Source: Myxococcales bacterium
Lineage (GTDB): Bacteria > Myxococcota_A > Polyangia > Haliangiales > Haliangiaceae
DNA: 64,000 bases
Assembly (NCBI GenBank): GCA_016706545.1
Contig: JADJJK010000030.1
Span: forward strand, 1-64,000
Reading direction: 5' to 3'
In this document: one piece after another, positions 1 to 10,246 of the stretch
Layout of the letters: the number at the start of each line of letters is the position of its first letter
Numbering within the stretch: the stretch's first letter is position 1
Program-made: the position numbers and the translations under genes
Notes under the pieces: model-generated
Told to the model about the DNA's origin: nothing
The model's input: the letters and a program-made list of their open reading frames with translations, nothing else
The model's database searches: none

Positions 1-1
1 G

Positions 2-515
2 CGCCCACACGACAGCGAGCGCTACGTGGCCCACACCACGACGACATCGGGCATGGTGTGCGTCAAGGCGTGCCTGCGCCCCGACGAAGCCGCACTGCTG
101 CTTCAAGTATTGCAGCAAGCCGCGGTGGACTGCACGCGCGAGCCGGCGGAGGCTTCCGCGCAGGTTGCCGACGTTTCCGCGGAAGCGCCAGCACCTGCCG
201 AGCGATCGGCTGACGTTTCCGCGGAAGCGCCGCGCTCTTCCACCACCACCACCACGCGCCGCCCGTACAACCGCGCCGATGGCTTGATGGCCCTGGTTCA
301 GTCCTACGCGCGCGGTGACCGCGCCGAGCGCGCTCCCGTCGAGTTGATCGTCACGGTCCCCGTGGCGCTGCTGCAGCAGACCGCCAGCATCAGCACTGCC
401 AACACCACTGACTCCGACACCGCCGACATCTCCGCAACCTCCGACCTCGTCCCGGCCACCTTCACCGACCGTGGCGCGTCGCCCGTCGAAACATCCGCTC
501 ACCTCGCGTTAGCGC
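2..515 (+). pseudogene. DUF222 / 13E12-family HNH endonuclease fragment, cut off at both ends
   Basis: The reading frame is open from the first base of the window, so the true start lies to the left. The visible part matches the middle of the DUF222 (13E12 repeat) family that usually precedes a C-terminal HNH nuclease: a segment around MVCVKACLRPDEAALL, then YNRADGLMALVQSYARG, then a VPVALL strand, ending in VETSAHLA, which corresponds to the conserved ETARRLACD stretch of the family. Similarity stops abruptly there; the frame continues to 646 only as low-complexity His/Arg/Pro sequence that looks non-coding. The HNH domain is absent, so the gene is probably inactive. A transposase remnant starts just where the similarity ends. 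Family assignment is from recalled sequence pattern; fairly confident of the family, less of the exact breakpoint. Confidence 0.6.
170..231. repeat. Direct repeat of 20 bp inside the DUF222 fragment
   Basis: GACGTTTCCGCGGAAGCGCC occurs at 170-189 and again at 212-231. The 42-bp spacing is in frame and encodes DVSAEAP twice in the variable linker of the DUF222 protein. Each copy contains the self-complementary core TTCCGCGGAA. Confidence 0.85.
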
Positions 516-764
516 CAATGCTTCGTGGCCGCGCTGCGGCTGATCATCAACGAGTGGAGCTGGGCCACCATCACCACGAGCCCCGGCGCAATCCCTCGTC
601 ATCTCACGGACCTCCGCGACAAGCTCAGGAGCTTCGTGCCGCCTGAACGACGATCCGACCGCGTTTCCCCTCGCGCCGTGAAGCTCGAGATGAGCAACTA
701 CGCCGCAAGCGTCCCTTGGTTTCTTCCTCGAGGAGCCGCGCTACATAAGCGGCATTGCTGCTAG
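513..764 (+). pseudogene. Transposase C-terminal remnant (IS4-like)
   Basis: An open frame of about 83 residues begins right after an in-frame stop at 510-512. It carries AALRLIINEWSWATITT, then RHLTDLRDKLRSFVPPERR, then SPRAVKLEMSNYA. The last part resembles the PRAVKRKMSNYP-type ending of IS4-family DDE transposases. No catalytic domain is present and no terminal inverted repeats were found, so this is a decayed fragment. Its position at the break in the DUF222 gene suggests an old insertion followed by deletion. Family assignment is tentative. Confidence 0.45.
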
Positions 765-773
765 GCTCGCGCG

Positions 774-1641
774 ATGGTGCAGTCTCAGCCCGCGTCCTGG
801 CTCATCGTTGGTGCTGGTTACACCGGGGGGCGGCTGGCCGCGCGGCTGGCGGCGCGGGGCGACCGCGTGACGGTCACTCGCCGCGCCTTTGACGCCGCCG
901 GCCCCGTGAGCCCGAGCGCCGCCGGCCCGGTGGGCACCCAGGTGGCGCAGCTCGTGCTGGACCTGGACCACCCGCTGCCGGAGCTGCCGGTGCAGGGCGC
1001 GTTCGTCGTCGTGTGCGCCACCGGGGCAGCCGCCCGGGCAGCGAGAGGCCAACCTGGTGGCGGCGCTCCGTGGGTGCGCGCGCTTGATCTATGTCTCCTC
1101 CACCGGCGTGTACGCGCCGGGCGGTGGCCAGTGGGTGAACGAGAGCTGGCCGGTGGCGCCGCGCGGCGCGCTGGGGCAAGCCAGGGCGGAGGCGGAGACC
1201 TGCCTCGTTCGCGCGGCCGACGACGCCGGTGTGCCGTGGTGCCTGCTGCGCGCCGCCGGCATCTACGGACCGGAGCGCGGCCTGGCCGCGCGGGTCCGCG
1301 CCGGGGCTGCGCGGGTCATCGAAGATGGGCGCGCGCATGTCAGCCGCATCCACGTGGAAGATCTGGTGACGGCGATCATCCACGCGGCGGAGCGCGGCGC
1401 CGCGGGCGTGGTCAACTGCGCGGACGATGCGCCCGCGCCGCACGGCGAGGTGCTCGATGATGTCGCCGCCCGGCTCGGCCTGCCGCCGCCGCAACGGGTG
1501 GGGGCGTACGAGCTGAGCGACGCCGCGCGCGCCATGCTGCTGGCCGATCGCAAGATCGAGAACCGGCGCCTGCGCCAGGAGCTTGGGGTGGAGCTGCGCT
1601 ACCCGAGCTGGCGCGAGGGCGTGGCGGAGGAGCTCGGCTAG
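774..1641 (+). pseudogene. NAD-dependent epimerase/dehydratase (SDR, YeeZ-like), frameshifted
   Basis: The first frame (from 774) carries the N-terminal Rossmann fold with the dinucleotide motif GAGYTGG at residues 13-19. The second frame carries the rest: REANLVAALRGC, the YVSSTGVYAP strand, the IYGPERGL motif and HVSRIHVEDLV, ending at 1641. The two join near 1020-1022, where the sequence has one base too many or two too few. Corrected, the protein is about 289 aa, normal for this SDR subgroup, which resembles E. coli YeeZ (a GGYxGxxLA-type Rossmann protein of unknown substrate). The shift lies in a C/G-rich run, so a sequencing error is as likely as a real mutation. The following gene is convergent. 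Confidence 0.75.
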
Positions 1642-1687
1642 CCTGACAGACTCCTGGCCCGCGTTCGCGGCACGCACGTCGTCGCGA

Positions 1688-3067
1688 TCAGGCGGCGACG
1701 CCGGCCTTGCGTCGTCGGAGGCCGCGGGCCAGCAGCGCCAGCGCGGTCAGCGCTCCAGCCCCGAGCGGGCCGCCGCCGCTGCTGGTGTCACAGCAGCCGG
1801 CGCGCGCGCGCACAGGTGGCGCAGGAGCATCGGCCGGCTCGCTGACGCAGGTCGCGCCGCTGGCGCCAAACTGCTCGCGCAGCGAGGGCCACAGCGAGAC
1901 CTCGCAGGTCTCGTGCTGCACGGTGCCGGCGGGGCAGGCCAGCGGGCCGCTCATCTCGCCGAAGCGAAAGACCTTCTGCCAGTCGTGGCCATCGCTCGAG
2001 CGGCCCACCGCGAAGAAGTCGGGATCCCAGTTGGTGCCGCATCCCAGGAGCTCGCCATCGCCGCGCTCGTGCAGGCAGGCCAGGTGCGGCGCGCCAGCTA
2101 TCGCGGTGAACGAGGCGCCGCCGTCTCGCGACTCATGGACGCCTGCGGTGCCGGCCGCCACCAGCACGTGATCCTGGCGCACCACCACGCCCGCGATCCG
2201 CTCTGGCGTGACCAGCACCTCGGTGAAGCTGGCACCTCCGTCGGTGGAGCGGTACAGGCGGTCCCCGGCCGGGGGCGCCGCCGCCGCGGATCGCAGGTAG
2301 AGGGTGTCGGCGTGCGAGGGATCGACCGCGAGGACGTGGACGATGGGCGTCACCGCCACCGCCACGGTGTGCAGCGGCATCGCGGTCCACGTCTGGCCGC
2401 CGTCATCCGAGCGTCGAAGATGCGCGGTGGGCGGGAGCTGGCCGCCATCGGGCGCCGTGCCCGCCACCTGATAGCCGGTGGCGTAGATCCGCGAAGGGCT
2501 GCTCGGCGCGACCTTGATGCTCTTCCACCAGATGGCGGCGGAGTGCAGCCCCATGGGCCGAAACGTGCGGCCAGCGTCGCGTGAGCGATAGACGTCGTTG
2601 TAGCGGCCGCTCTCGGCCGTGGCGATCCACACGTCGCCGCCGGGCGCGAGGTCGATCGCGTCGACCCAGATGCCATCGAGCGCGCCGGGATCGGTGGCCG
2701 GCGTACCCTCGGTGGCGGTGGAGAAGGTGCAGCCACCGTCGCGGCTGACGCGCAGCCCCTCGAAGGTGGTGGCGTAGAGCGTGCCGTCGCCGCCGATGGC
2801 GTACTTGGGATCGAAGGTGCCGCCAAAGCCGATGCTCTGCTCGCACAGCCAGTGGAAGCTGCAGCCGTTGTCCTTGCTCAGCAGCACGCCAAAGGTCGTG
2901 GCCACCAGCACCTCGCGGCCGCCGGGCCGGGTGGCCACCGAGACCGAGCTGGGCGGGCGTCCGTTGGCCCAGGACGGGGAGCTCGCCAGGCTGGCGGCGA
3001 GCAGCAGCGCGGGCAGGCCCAGGGTGGGACGGCGCTGCGACGAGGGAGCCACGCTCGCACGGTACAC
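1688..3067 (-). CDS. Secreted BNR/Asp-box repeat protein with MYXO-CTERM tail
   Basis: About 459 aa from GTG at 3067; GTG at 3052 is equally possible, and the open frame upstream overlaps the exonuclease gene and is ignored. The N-terminus is a signal peptide (TLGLPALLLAASLASSPSWA). The body carries about seven Asp-box/BNR-like motifs of the form SxDGGxxF (SKDNGCSF, SRDGGCTF, SRDAGRTF, SDDGGQTW, STDGGASF, SRDGGASF and a weaker SSDGHDW), which indicate a beta-propeller as in sialidase-like and Ycf48-like proteins. The C-terminus has a Cys pair, a Gly/Ser linker, a hydrophobic helix (ALTALALLARGL) and RRRK: a MYXO-CTERM sorting signal, a myxobacterial device for anchoring proteins at the cell surface. 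The propeller ligand is unknown. There is no obvious sialidase active site, so a structural or binding role is more likely than catalysis. Confidence 0.8.
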   Translation of the reverse strand: MYRASVAPSSQRRPTLGLPALLLAASLASSPSWANGRPPSSVSVATRPGGREVLVATTFGVLLSKDNGCSFHWLCEQSIGFGGTFDPKYAIGGDGTLYATTFEGLRVSRDGGCTFSTATEGTPATDPGALDGIWVDAIDLAPGGDVWIATAESGRYNDVYRSRDAGRTFRPMGLHSAAIWWKSIKVAPSSPSRIYATGYQVAGTAPDGGQLPPTAHLRRSDDGGQTWTAMPLHTVAVAVTPIVHVLAVDPSHADTLYLRSAAAAPPAGDRLYRSTDGGASFTEVLVTPERIAGVVVRQDHVLVAAGTAGVHESRDGGASFTAIAGAPHLACLHERGDGELLGCGTNWDPDFFAVGRSSDGHDWQKVFRFGEMSGPLACPAGTVQHETCEVSLWPSLREQFGASGATCVSEPADAPAPPVRARAGCCDTSSGGGPLGAGALTALALLARGLRRRKAGVAA

Positions 3068-3141
3068 CGGGCGCTCGCACGTGACCACAGCGAACCTGGC
3101 CGGTCGCTGGGGCAAGCCGAGGCAAGGCGCGCTGGCGTCGG

Positions 3142-3915
3142 TCAGGCGTCGGTCAGCTCGGCGATGACCGGCGCGTGATCCGAGGGGTTTGGCCCCTTGC
3201 GAGTGGCCCGGTCGATGGTGCAGGCGGTGCAGCGGGCGGCGAGCGTCGCGGTGGTGAAGATATGGTCGATCCGCAGGCCCCAGTTCTTGAACAGCGCGAC
3301 GCCGCGGTAGTCCCACCACGAGTAGAGGCCGCCCTCGGCGTGGTGCGCGCGGAAGACGTCCTGGAGGCCCCAGTCCATCACGCGCTGCAGCGCGGCGCGC
3401 TCGGCGTCCGAGCACAGCACCGCGCCATGCCACGCAGCGGGATCATGGACATCGAGATCCGTCGGCGCGACGTTCATGTCTCCGCACAGCGCCAGCGGCT
3501 GTGACGGATCACACGTGCGCTCGAGGTACGAGCGAAGTCGCTGCAGCCACGACAGCTTGTAGGCATACTTGTCGCTGCCGACCTCCTGGCCGTTGGGCAC
3601 GTAGACCGAGATCACCCGGACGCCGCGGAACGTGGCGGCGATGGTGCGAGCCTGTTCGTCCGGGTCGTCGTCCACAAAGCCGCGGACCACGTCCTGCGCG
3701 ACCTCTCGGCTCAGCAAGGCGACCCCGTTGTACGAGCGCTGGCCCAGCGTGACCGCGTGGTACCCAGCGGCGGCCAAGGACTCGAACGGAAAGGCAGAGT
3801 CTTCGACCTTGGTCTCTTGCAGGCACACCACGTCTGGCGCCTCCGCCGCCAGCCAGGCCAGCAGGCGATCATGACGCGCTCGGATGGAGTTCACATTCCA
3901 GGTCGCCAGCTTCAT
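3142..3915 (-). CDS. xth: Exodeoxyribonuclease III (AP endonuclease)
   Basis: A 257-aa protein of the exonuclease III / endonuclease-exonuclease-phosphatase fold. It repairs abasic sites and removes 3' blocking groups from DNA in the cytoplasm. Visible motifs in order: MKLATWNVNSIRAR at the N-terminus (metal and substrate binding Asn), CLQETKVED with the metal-ligand Glu, GDMNVAPTDLDVHDP with the catalytic Asp/Asn pair, LRIDHIF, and NPSDHAPV with the catalytic Asp-His. Length fits the family (about 255-270 aa). ATG at 3915 was chosen because MKLATWNVN is the conserved start; an in-frame start 10 codons upstream adds only unconserved residues. Apparently monocistronic, upstream of the BNR-repeat gene on the same strand. 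Confidence 0.95.
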   Translation of the reverse strand: MKLATWNVNSIRARHDRLLAWLAAEAPDVVCLQETKVEDSAFPFESLAAAGYHAVTLGQRSYNGVALLSREVAQDVVRGFVDDDPDEQARTIAATFRGVRVISVYVPNGQEVGSDKYAYKLSWLQRLRSYLERTCDPSQPLALCGDMNVAPTDLDVHDPAAWHGAVLCSDAERAALQRVMDWGLQDVFRAHHAEGGLYSWWDYRGVALFKNWGLRIDHIFTTATLAARCTACTIDRATRKGPNPSDHAPVIAELTDA

Positions 3916-4066
3916 CGCGCGGCACTGTACGCCGGTGCGCGTCATGGGAACAATGCGCCGCAGGCGACGGTTGAGAGCCGGTGACGCGAAGGACAGGAGC
4001 GCGACCGCGCGTCGGTGGGCCTACGTTAGACCCTTCGTTCTCGGTCCGCGTTGCAGAGGGTATCCC

Positions 4067-4210
4067 ATGAACACCAACAACCTTTCGGTCTGGTCCATCA
4101 TCGAAGCGTTGCAGCGGCGGCTCGAGCGCCAGGGAATCTCGGGAGCCGCCGCAGATCGGGCGGTGGCCGAGGCGGTGCGGCTCTTGGTCTTGCGACCACG
4201 CCTGGTGTGA
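4067..4210 (+). CDS. Small hypothetical protein, 47 aa
   Basis: A short open frame starting MNTNNLSVWSIIEALQRRL and ending LLVLRPRLV. It is preceded by GAGGG about 6 bases before the ATG, a good ribosome binding site. The middle (IIEALQRRLERQG, then AADRAVAEAVRLL) should form two amphipathic helices. No family was recognised. Support for coding is the SD sequence, the upstream AT-richer stretch and plausible composition; comparison with relatives would decide. Confidence 0.45.
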   Translation: MNTNNLSVWSIIEALQRRLERQGISGAAADRAVAEAVRLLVLRPRLV

Positions 4211-4243
4211 CGCGCGGCAGCGCGGCTCGGCGGCAGCGCTGGC

Positions 4244-4585
4244 TCAGCCGGCGCGCGGGAGATCTGCCAGGGCGATCTTCGGATCCAGGTACTTCTTCAG
4301 CTTGCCCAGGATGTACTCGGTGGCCTTGCGTCGCCAGAGCGCGCCCGGATCCACGCCGGCGAACGTGACGTTCCCGGGAGACAGCAGCAGGTCTCCTTTG
4401 ATCTTGACCACCAGATACTTCCCATTGAACACGGCCTTGTCCGGGCTCGACCAGGAGACCGTGATGCCGTGCCGCTTCTCCAGGTACTCGCCCAGGACTC
4501 TCATACGGGCCTGAGCGTCGGCGTCTGACAGCGCGTGCTGGTGCTGGATCGTGAGTTTGTTGTCCCCGTGGAGCTTGTCCGTCAT
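4244..4585 (-). CDS. Polyhydroxyalkanoic acid system family protein (PHA_gran_rgn-like)
   Basis: A 113-aa soluble protein from ATG at 4585 (TTG at 4594 is possible). It starts TDKLHGDNKLTIQHQHALS, followed by a helix ARMRVLGEYLEKRHG, a beta-rich centre (ITVSWSSPDKAVFNGKYLVV, then IKGDLLLSPGNVTFAG) and a C-terminal helix rich in Lys (RRKATEYILGKLKKYLD). This layout, a short N-terminal strand with a His-rich turn, one helix, a sheet, then a basic amphipathic helix, is that of the small PHA-granule-associated family. Role beyond granule association is not established; no phaC or phasin gene is nearby. Assignment moderately confident. Confidence 0.6.
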   Translation of the reverse strand: MTDKLHGDNKLTIQHQHALSDADAQARMRVLGEYLEKRHGITVSWSSPDKAVFNGKYLVVKIKGDLLLSPGNVTFAGVDPGALWRRKATEYILGKLKKYLDPKIALADLPRAG

Positions 4586-4685
4586 CTCGGGCAATCTAAC
4601 AAAGTTTCACGTCGCATGTGGTCGCGAACTGGTTGGACCATCGGTACGTCATGACATCAGACGGCCAGCGCGCGTCGGCCCAAGC

Positions 4686-5039
4686 TCAGGGCGTTGCCGT
4701 GCTGCCCGAGGCGCGCCGCAACGCCGCGCGCTGGTCATCGGTGAGCTGGAGCTGACAGGCCGCCATCGCGGCGCCGTCGGCTGCCTGCATCATGCAGCTA
4801 CGCACCGCGGCGCTCCACTTGCCGCGCGTGCAGCTCTCCTCCACCGCGTCGCGCAGCGCGGGGAGCTGCATGGTCACGCGCTGGCGTAGCGCTTCGTCGA
4901 TCTTTGCGGCGCGCGTCTGGTCTTGCGCCAGCACCAGCAGCCGGCCAGCCACCGCCGCGCACGGGACGTCCTTGGGCTTTCGGGTGCAGGACGCCGCGGC
5001 TGGGAGCACGAGGGCAAGGAGCAGCAGGCGCGAGAGCAT
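4686..5039 (-). CDS. Hypothetical lipoprotein, 117 aa
   Basis: Begins MLSRLLLLALVLPAAASCTRK, a lipoprotein signal peptide with lipobox AASC, so the mature protein is lipid-anchored at Cys18. The mature part has a conserved-looking set of Cys residues (PCAAV, EESCTRG, RSCMM, AACQL), probably forming disulfides, and is otherwise helical. No family recognised. It faces away from the following membrane protein gene on the plus strand, separated by about 170 bp. Confidence 0.65.
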   Translation of the reverse strand: MLSRLLLLALVLPAAASCTRKPKDVPCAAVAGRLLVLAQDQTRAAKIDEALRQRVTMQLPALRDAVEESCTRGKWSAAVRSCMMQAADGAAMAACQLQLTDDQRAALRRASGSTATP

Positions 5040-5211
5040 GCCCGGTTGTTGCGTGCGTCGGCGGCGGTGTCAACTTCTCGGTGGCCGGCCAAGGGCATGC
5101 GCTGCGTGGCGAGCGTCGAGCCCGGTGCCGGAGACGAACGCCGAGACCTGTGCCGAGACCAGTGCCGGACGCCCGTGCTGGAAGCACCGCGCGAGGGTAC
5201 TGTTGGCCACC

Positions 5212-7660
5212 ATGGCTTTGCCCGATGTCGAGTTCTCCAGCGCCAGCGACCCGGCGAGGCCACTGCCCGGTGCGCCGAGCTCCTTGGCGCCGAGGTGGCG
5301 GCAAGCGGCGCTGGTCGCGGTCCTGGCGCTGCTGACCGCGCTGTGGCACCTGCCGGTGGTGCTGGGCCAAGGGAGCTGGGACTCGCCGTTCTATCAGGCG
5401 CAGGTGGTGCCAGCTCGGCTGGCGGTCGCCGAGCTGGTGGCCCAGGGCAGCGCGCCTCACTGGTGGGACGGCGCGGGCCTGGGCGCGCCGCTGTCTACCG
5501 AGCCGGCGCACGCTGCGTGGTACCCGGCGACCTGGTTGGCGCGCAGCGGCTGGGCGGTGGATCTCTGGGGGCTCTTGCACCTCGCCGGGCTCGCCCTGGG
5601 GCTCGTCGGCCTGACGCGCGCCGAGCTGCGGGCGCGCGGCGTCGCGCTGTCCGGCAAGGCGGCCGTGTCGATCGGCGCGTTGCCGATCGTCCTCGGCGTG
5701 GGGAGCGGCGCGCTGGTGGCAGGGCAGCTCGCGTCGCTGACGTGGGCGGTCCTGGCGATCTACCTGGCGCAAGCGCTGGCGCGTCAGCGCGCATCGGCGA
5801 GCGCGGCGTTGGCCATGGCGTTGGCCTTGGCCTTGGCCGCTGGCTTCGTGGCGGGCGCGCCTGCGCTGGCGCTGGTGGCGGTCGCGCTGGTGGTGCTCGA
5901 GGTCCTCGCGCTCGCGCCATCGCGGCTCCGCTGGGTGGCGCTCTCGCTGGCGGTGGCGTTGGCGCTGGCGGCGGCGGCGGTGTTGCCGTTCGCGCTCGCC
6001 GAGCCTCGTCATGCTGCCGATGGCGAGCTGGTGGCGGCGTCCTGGATGCGCGTTCACTCGGGGGCAGCGGCGCTGGCGACGCTGGCGCTGGTGACGCTGG
6101 CGGTGGCGGGGCGGGTGTGGCGCTGGGGCGGGGCCGCGCTGGGGCTGTTCGCGCTGGCCGCGCTAGGCCACGAGGGCATGATGCCGGCGGTCGGCGGGGT
6201 GTCGCTTTCGCCCACCGCGCTGGAGGCTGCGGCGTCGGTCTTGCTGTTCGCGGCTGCCGCGGTCGGGGCGGCGCGCCTGTGGAGGGGCGCCGGCGCGCCG
6301 CTGCCCGCGCGCGCGCGTGGCCACGCGCCAGGCCGCGTCGTGGTGGGGCTGGCGGCGCTGGCGCTGGCGCTGCTCGCCGTCGAGCAGCTCTCCGCGCGGA
6401 GCTGGACGCCGCGGACCGAGCTCGACGAGGTCCCGCGCTGGCTCCGCGATCCCGGCGCGCCGCTGCCGCCGCGCGCGCTGGCGGGCGCGCCCTTGCGCGT
6501 GTTCTGTCCGCCGCCGCTCGTCGCGGCGCAGGCGCGCGCACGTCAGCGCCGCAGCGTCAGCGCCGATCCGTCGGCGCGCGGTGGGCCCCAGGCGGCGCTC
6601 GCGGCCGAGCGTCGCGACCAGCGCGCGGCGCAGGACCCTGCTGCCGAGCTGACGGTGCCCGGGGCGCTGGCCACCGGCCTTGGCTGCGCGCCGAGCCGCG
6701 CGGCCGCCGAGAGCACGTACGTCCAGGCGCTGTGGCGGCGCGGCGCAGGTCGCGGAGGCAGGCTCCTGCAGCGCTGGTCGATCGGCCTCGCCATCGTGCC
6801 GTCCTCCACGGTGGTGGCCGCGGGCTTCACGGAGCTGCGCCGGCGCGGTGCCTGGGCGCTGGTCGAGGCGCCAGCGCGCCCGCTGGCGGCGGTGTACACC
6901 GCGCTGTCCCCTGCGGCGAGCGCGGCGAGCGCGCAGCAAGCGGTGCTGCCGGATCCAGGGCGCGACGGCGCGGCGCCCGGCGAACTCGTGGTCGAGCGCC
7001 CCGAGCGCCTCGAGCGCCAGCCAGGCGAGCACCCAGGCGCGGCCTTGCCCGCCATCGCCCCGCCCGCCAGCGAGGAGCCCAAGGATCCGGCTGCGCCCAG
7101 GCCGAAGGCCGATCCTATCGAGCCAGTCGAGGCCGCCGATCCTATCGCTGCGCCCGCCCGCCGCGCCCGCCGCGCCCGCTGCGCCAGGCCGCCACGAGGA
7201 CCTGGGCGCAGCGGCCGACTCGCCTCCGCCGCTGCGCCTCGGCGCCGAGCCGCCGCTCGACGGCGCGCCGGCCCACCACCATGACCACGACGAGCCCATG
7301 GTCCGCGCAGCGCCCCGTGGGGCCGCCGCGTGGGAGCCCTGCGCGGTCCTGCACTGGCGCCCCGGCGACGTCGCGTTGCGGTGTCGCGCCACCGCGCCGG
7401 CGGTGGCGGCGCTGGCGGTGGCCTGGGATCCCGGCTGGAGCGTGCGCGTCGGCGCCAAGGCATCGCCGGTGCTGCGCGTCGAGGGCGCGCTCCTGGGGGT
7501 GGCGGTCTCTGCGGGCGAGCATGAGGTGCGCTGGCGGTATGCGCCGCGCGGCGGTGCGGCCGGGGCGGCGGTGAGCGCGCTGGCGTTCTTGGCGCTCGCC
7601 GCGGTGGCCTCGTGGTGCGGGCGGCGCTGGTGGAGGCGCCGCGCGACAACCCGCGGGTGA
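5212..7660 (+). pseudogene. YfhO-like polytopic membrane protein, frameshifted
   Basis: From ATG at 5212 the first frame encodes a large integral membrane protein: a first TM segment (AALVAVLALLTALWHLPVVL), then a periplasmic motif region (WDSPFYQAQVVPARLAV, PHWWDGAGLGAPLST) and a series of Ala/Leu-rich TM helices. The frame then runs into Arg-rich nonsense. The second frame supplies the C-terminus: VLHWRPGDVALRC, VAWDPGWSVRVG, VAVSAGEHEVRWRYAPRG and a last TM helix. The DPGWSV...AGEHEV...YAP pattern is the typical end of YfhO/membrane glycosyltransferase-related proteins. The frames fuse if one C is removed near 7150-7160 in a GCC repeat, giving about 816 aa. Likely role: lipid-linked sugar transfer or cell envelope glycosylation, by analogy with YfhO; substrate unknown. 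Confidence 0.7.
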
Positions 7661-7739
7661 GCCGCGACGAGATCCGCGTGGTCCCGTTTTGTCCCGGTTT
7701 GGCCGGCGCGCGGGGCTGACGGTGGCGGATACTCGGTCC

Positions 7740-8978
<1,239 letters not shown>

Positions 8979-8999
8979 CGCCGCGCCAACGCCGCCAGG

Positions 9000-10052
9000 C
9001 TAGATCGCCACCTGATCGCACAGCCGATCCAGCGTCTCTCTCGAGGAGATCGCCTCGCCGCGCGCGATCTGCCACACCGTGTCGACCACCGCCTGGTTGA
9101 CCGGCGTGGGGATCTTGGCGGCCTGGCCGTGCGCCACGATCTCGCCGTTGAGAAAGTCGATCGCCGGCGGGCGCTTGCGCTCGATGGCGCTCAGCATCGA
9201 AGACCTCATGCGGCGATAGCGCAGCCCCACCGCCAGGAGCAGCGCGTGCTTGGCGGCGAGCGACGCCGAGCCGCGCGCCGCCCGGTCCTCGGCAGACAGC
9301 GCGACCCAATCGAGATCCAGCGTGCCGACCACCTTCTCGAGCCGGACGCCGAGCGCGCGCGCGACGTCCACCGCCTCCGTCATGACCTCCAGCGCCAGGC
9401 GCCGATAGCGGCGCACTCGCGCCACCGGGCCCAGCCGGTCGCCGGCGATGGTCCCGATGGAGGAGATCGCCGCGTTGAGCGCGAGCTTGCTCCAGCGCGC
9501 CCCGCGCAGGTTGCGCGTGGTGGTCACCGTGCCGATGGCCTCGAGCATGCTGCCGAGCTGCGCCAGCGCCGGATCCGTGGTCGGATCGACGGCGCGGTCG
9601 AGCTTGCCCAGGGCGAACCCGCCGTCGGCCGTCTTCTCGTAGCAGCCGGGCTCCGGCATCGACGCGCCCCACGACACGATGCAGCCGATCACGCGCGCCT
9701 CGCCCACGATCTTGGCGACGCGCTCCTCGCACAGCCCGTTCTGCAGCACCACCACCTGGCCGTCCTTGGCCAGGTGCGGCGTCACCGTGCGCGCGGCGTC
9801 CTCCACGCTGGGCGGCTGGGTCGCCAGGATCGCGTAGTCGTATGTGCCCGCCGGCGCGGTCACCACCTGGGCGGTGACCCGCCGCTCTTCTCCGCCTTCG
9901 CGCACGCGCATGCCCGCGCGGGACACCGCGTCGCGGATCTCGAGATTGGAGGACACCGCGACGACGTCATGGCCAGCGTCGGCGAGCGTCGCGGTGACGA
10001 TGCCGCCGATGCCGCCGGCGCCCATGACCAGGATGCGGGGCTGGGAGTTCAT
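9000..10052 (-). CDS. Ketopantoate reductase family protein (PanE/ApbA-like)
   Basis: A 350-aa NADP-dependent 2-dehydropantoate 2-reductase-like enzyme. N-terminal Rossmann motif GAGGIGGIV (about residues 11-19), then the SSNLEIRDAV loop, VVLQNGLCEE (the QNG segment lining the substrate pocket), ARWSKLALNAAISSI with the catalytic Lys, and a C-terminal helical domain (SSMLSAIERKRPPAIDFLNGEIV) typical of the family. PanE makes pantoate for coenzyme A, but many myxobacterial paralogues act on other 2-keto acids, so no symbol is given. Start at ATG 10052, where MNSQPRILVMGAGGIG begins. Convergent with the M20 peptidase (21-bp gap). Confidence 0.88.
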   Translation of the reverse strand: MNSQPRILVMGAGGIGGIVTATLADAGHDVVAVSSNLEIRDAVSRAGMRVREGGEERRVTAQVVTAPAGTYDYAILATQPPSVEDAARTVTPHLAKDGQVVVLQNGLCEERVAKIVGEARVIGCIVSWGASMPEPGCYEKTADGGFALGKLDRAVDPTTDPALAQLGSMLEAIGTVTTTRNLRGARWSKLALNAAISSIGTIAGDRLGPVARVRRYRRLALEVMTEAVDVARALGVRLEKVVGTLDLDWVALSAEDRAARGSASLAAKHALLLAVGLRYRRMRSSMLSAIERKRPPAIDFLNGEIVAHGQAAKIPTPVNQAVVDTVWQIARGEAISSRETLDRLCDQVAI

Positions 10053-10246
10053 GCGCCGCAGGCTAGCAGGGGCCGCGCCCTGGGCGTCGCCGATGGCTCG
10101 CGATCTTGCGGCGCCGCGGCGCGCCGGTTCGACCGCGTGGTCGACCGCAAGGGCGAAAACCCCGGCAAAAGCTCCACGCCGGAGTCGAACTTTGGCCAAA
10201 CGCTGGGGAACCGCTCTGGGAGCGGATAGAATTTCCGGCAACCGCA

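Noticed and set aside
4798..6057. Long open frame on the minus strand opposite the YfhO-like gene
   Set aside because: Composition is Arg/Gln/His-rich with no family pattern; it is the antisense shadow of GC-rich coding sequence. The same applies to 6163-7773 and 6543-8900.
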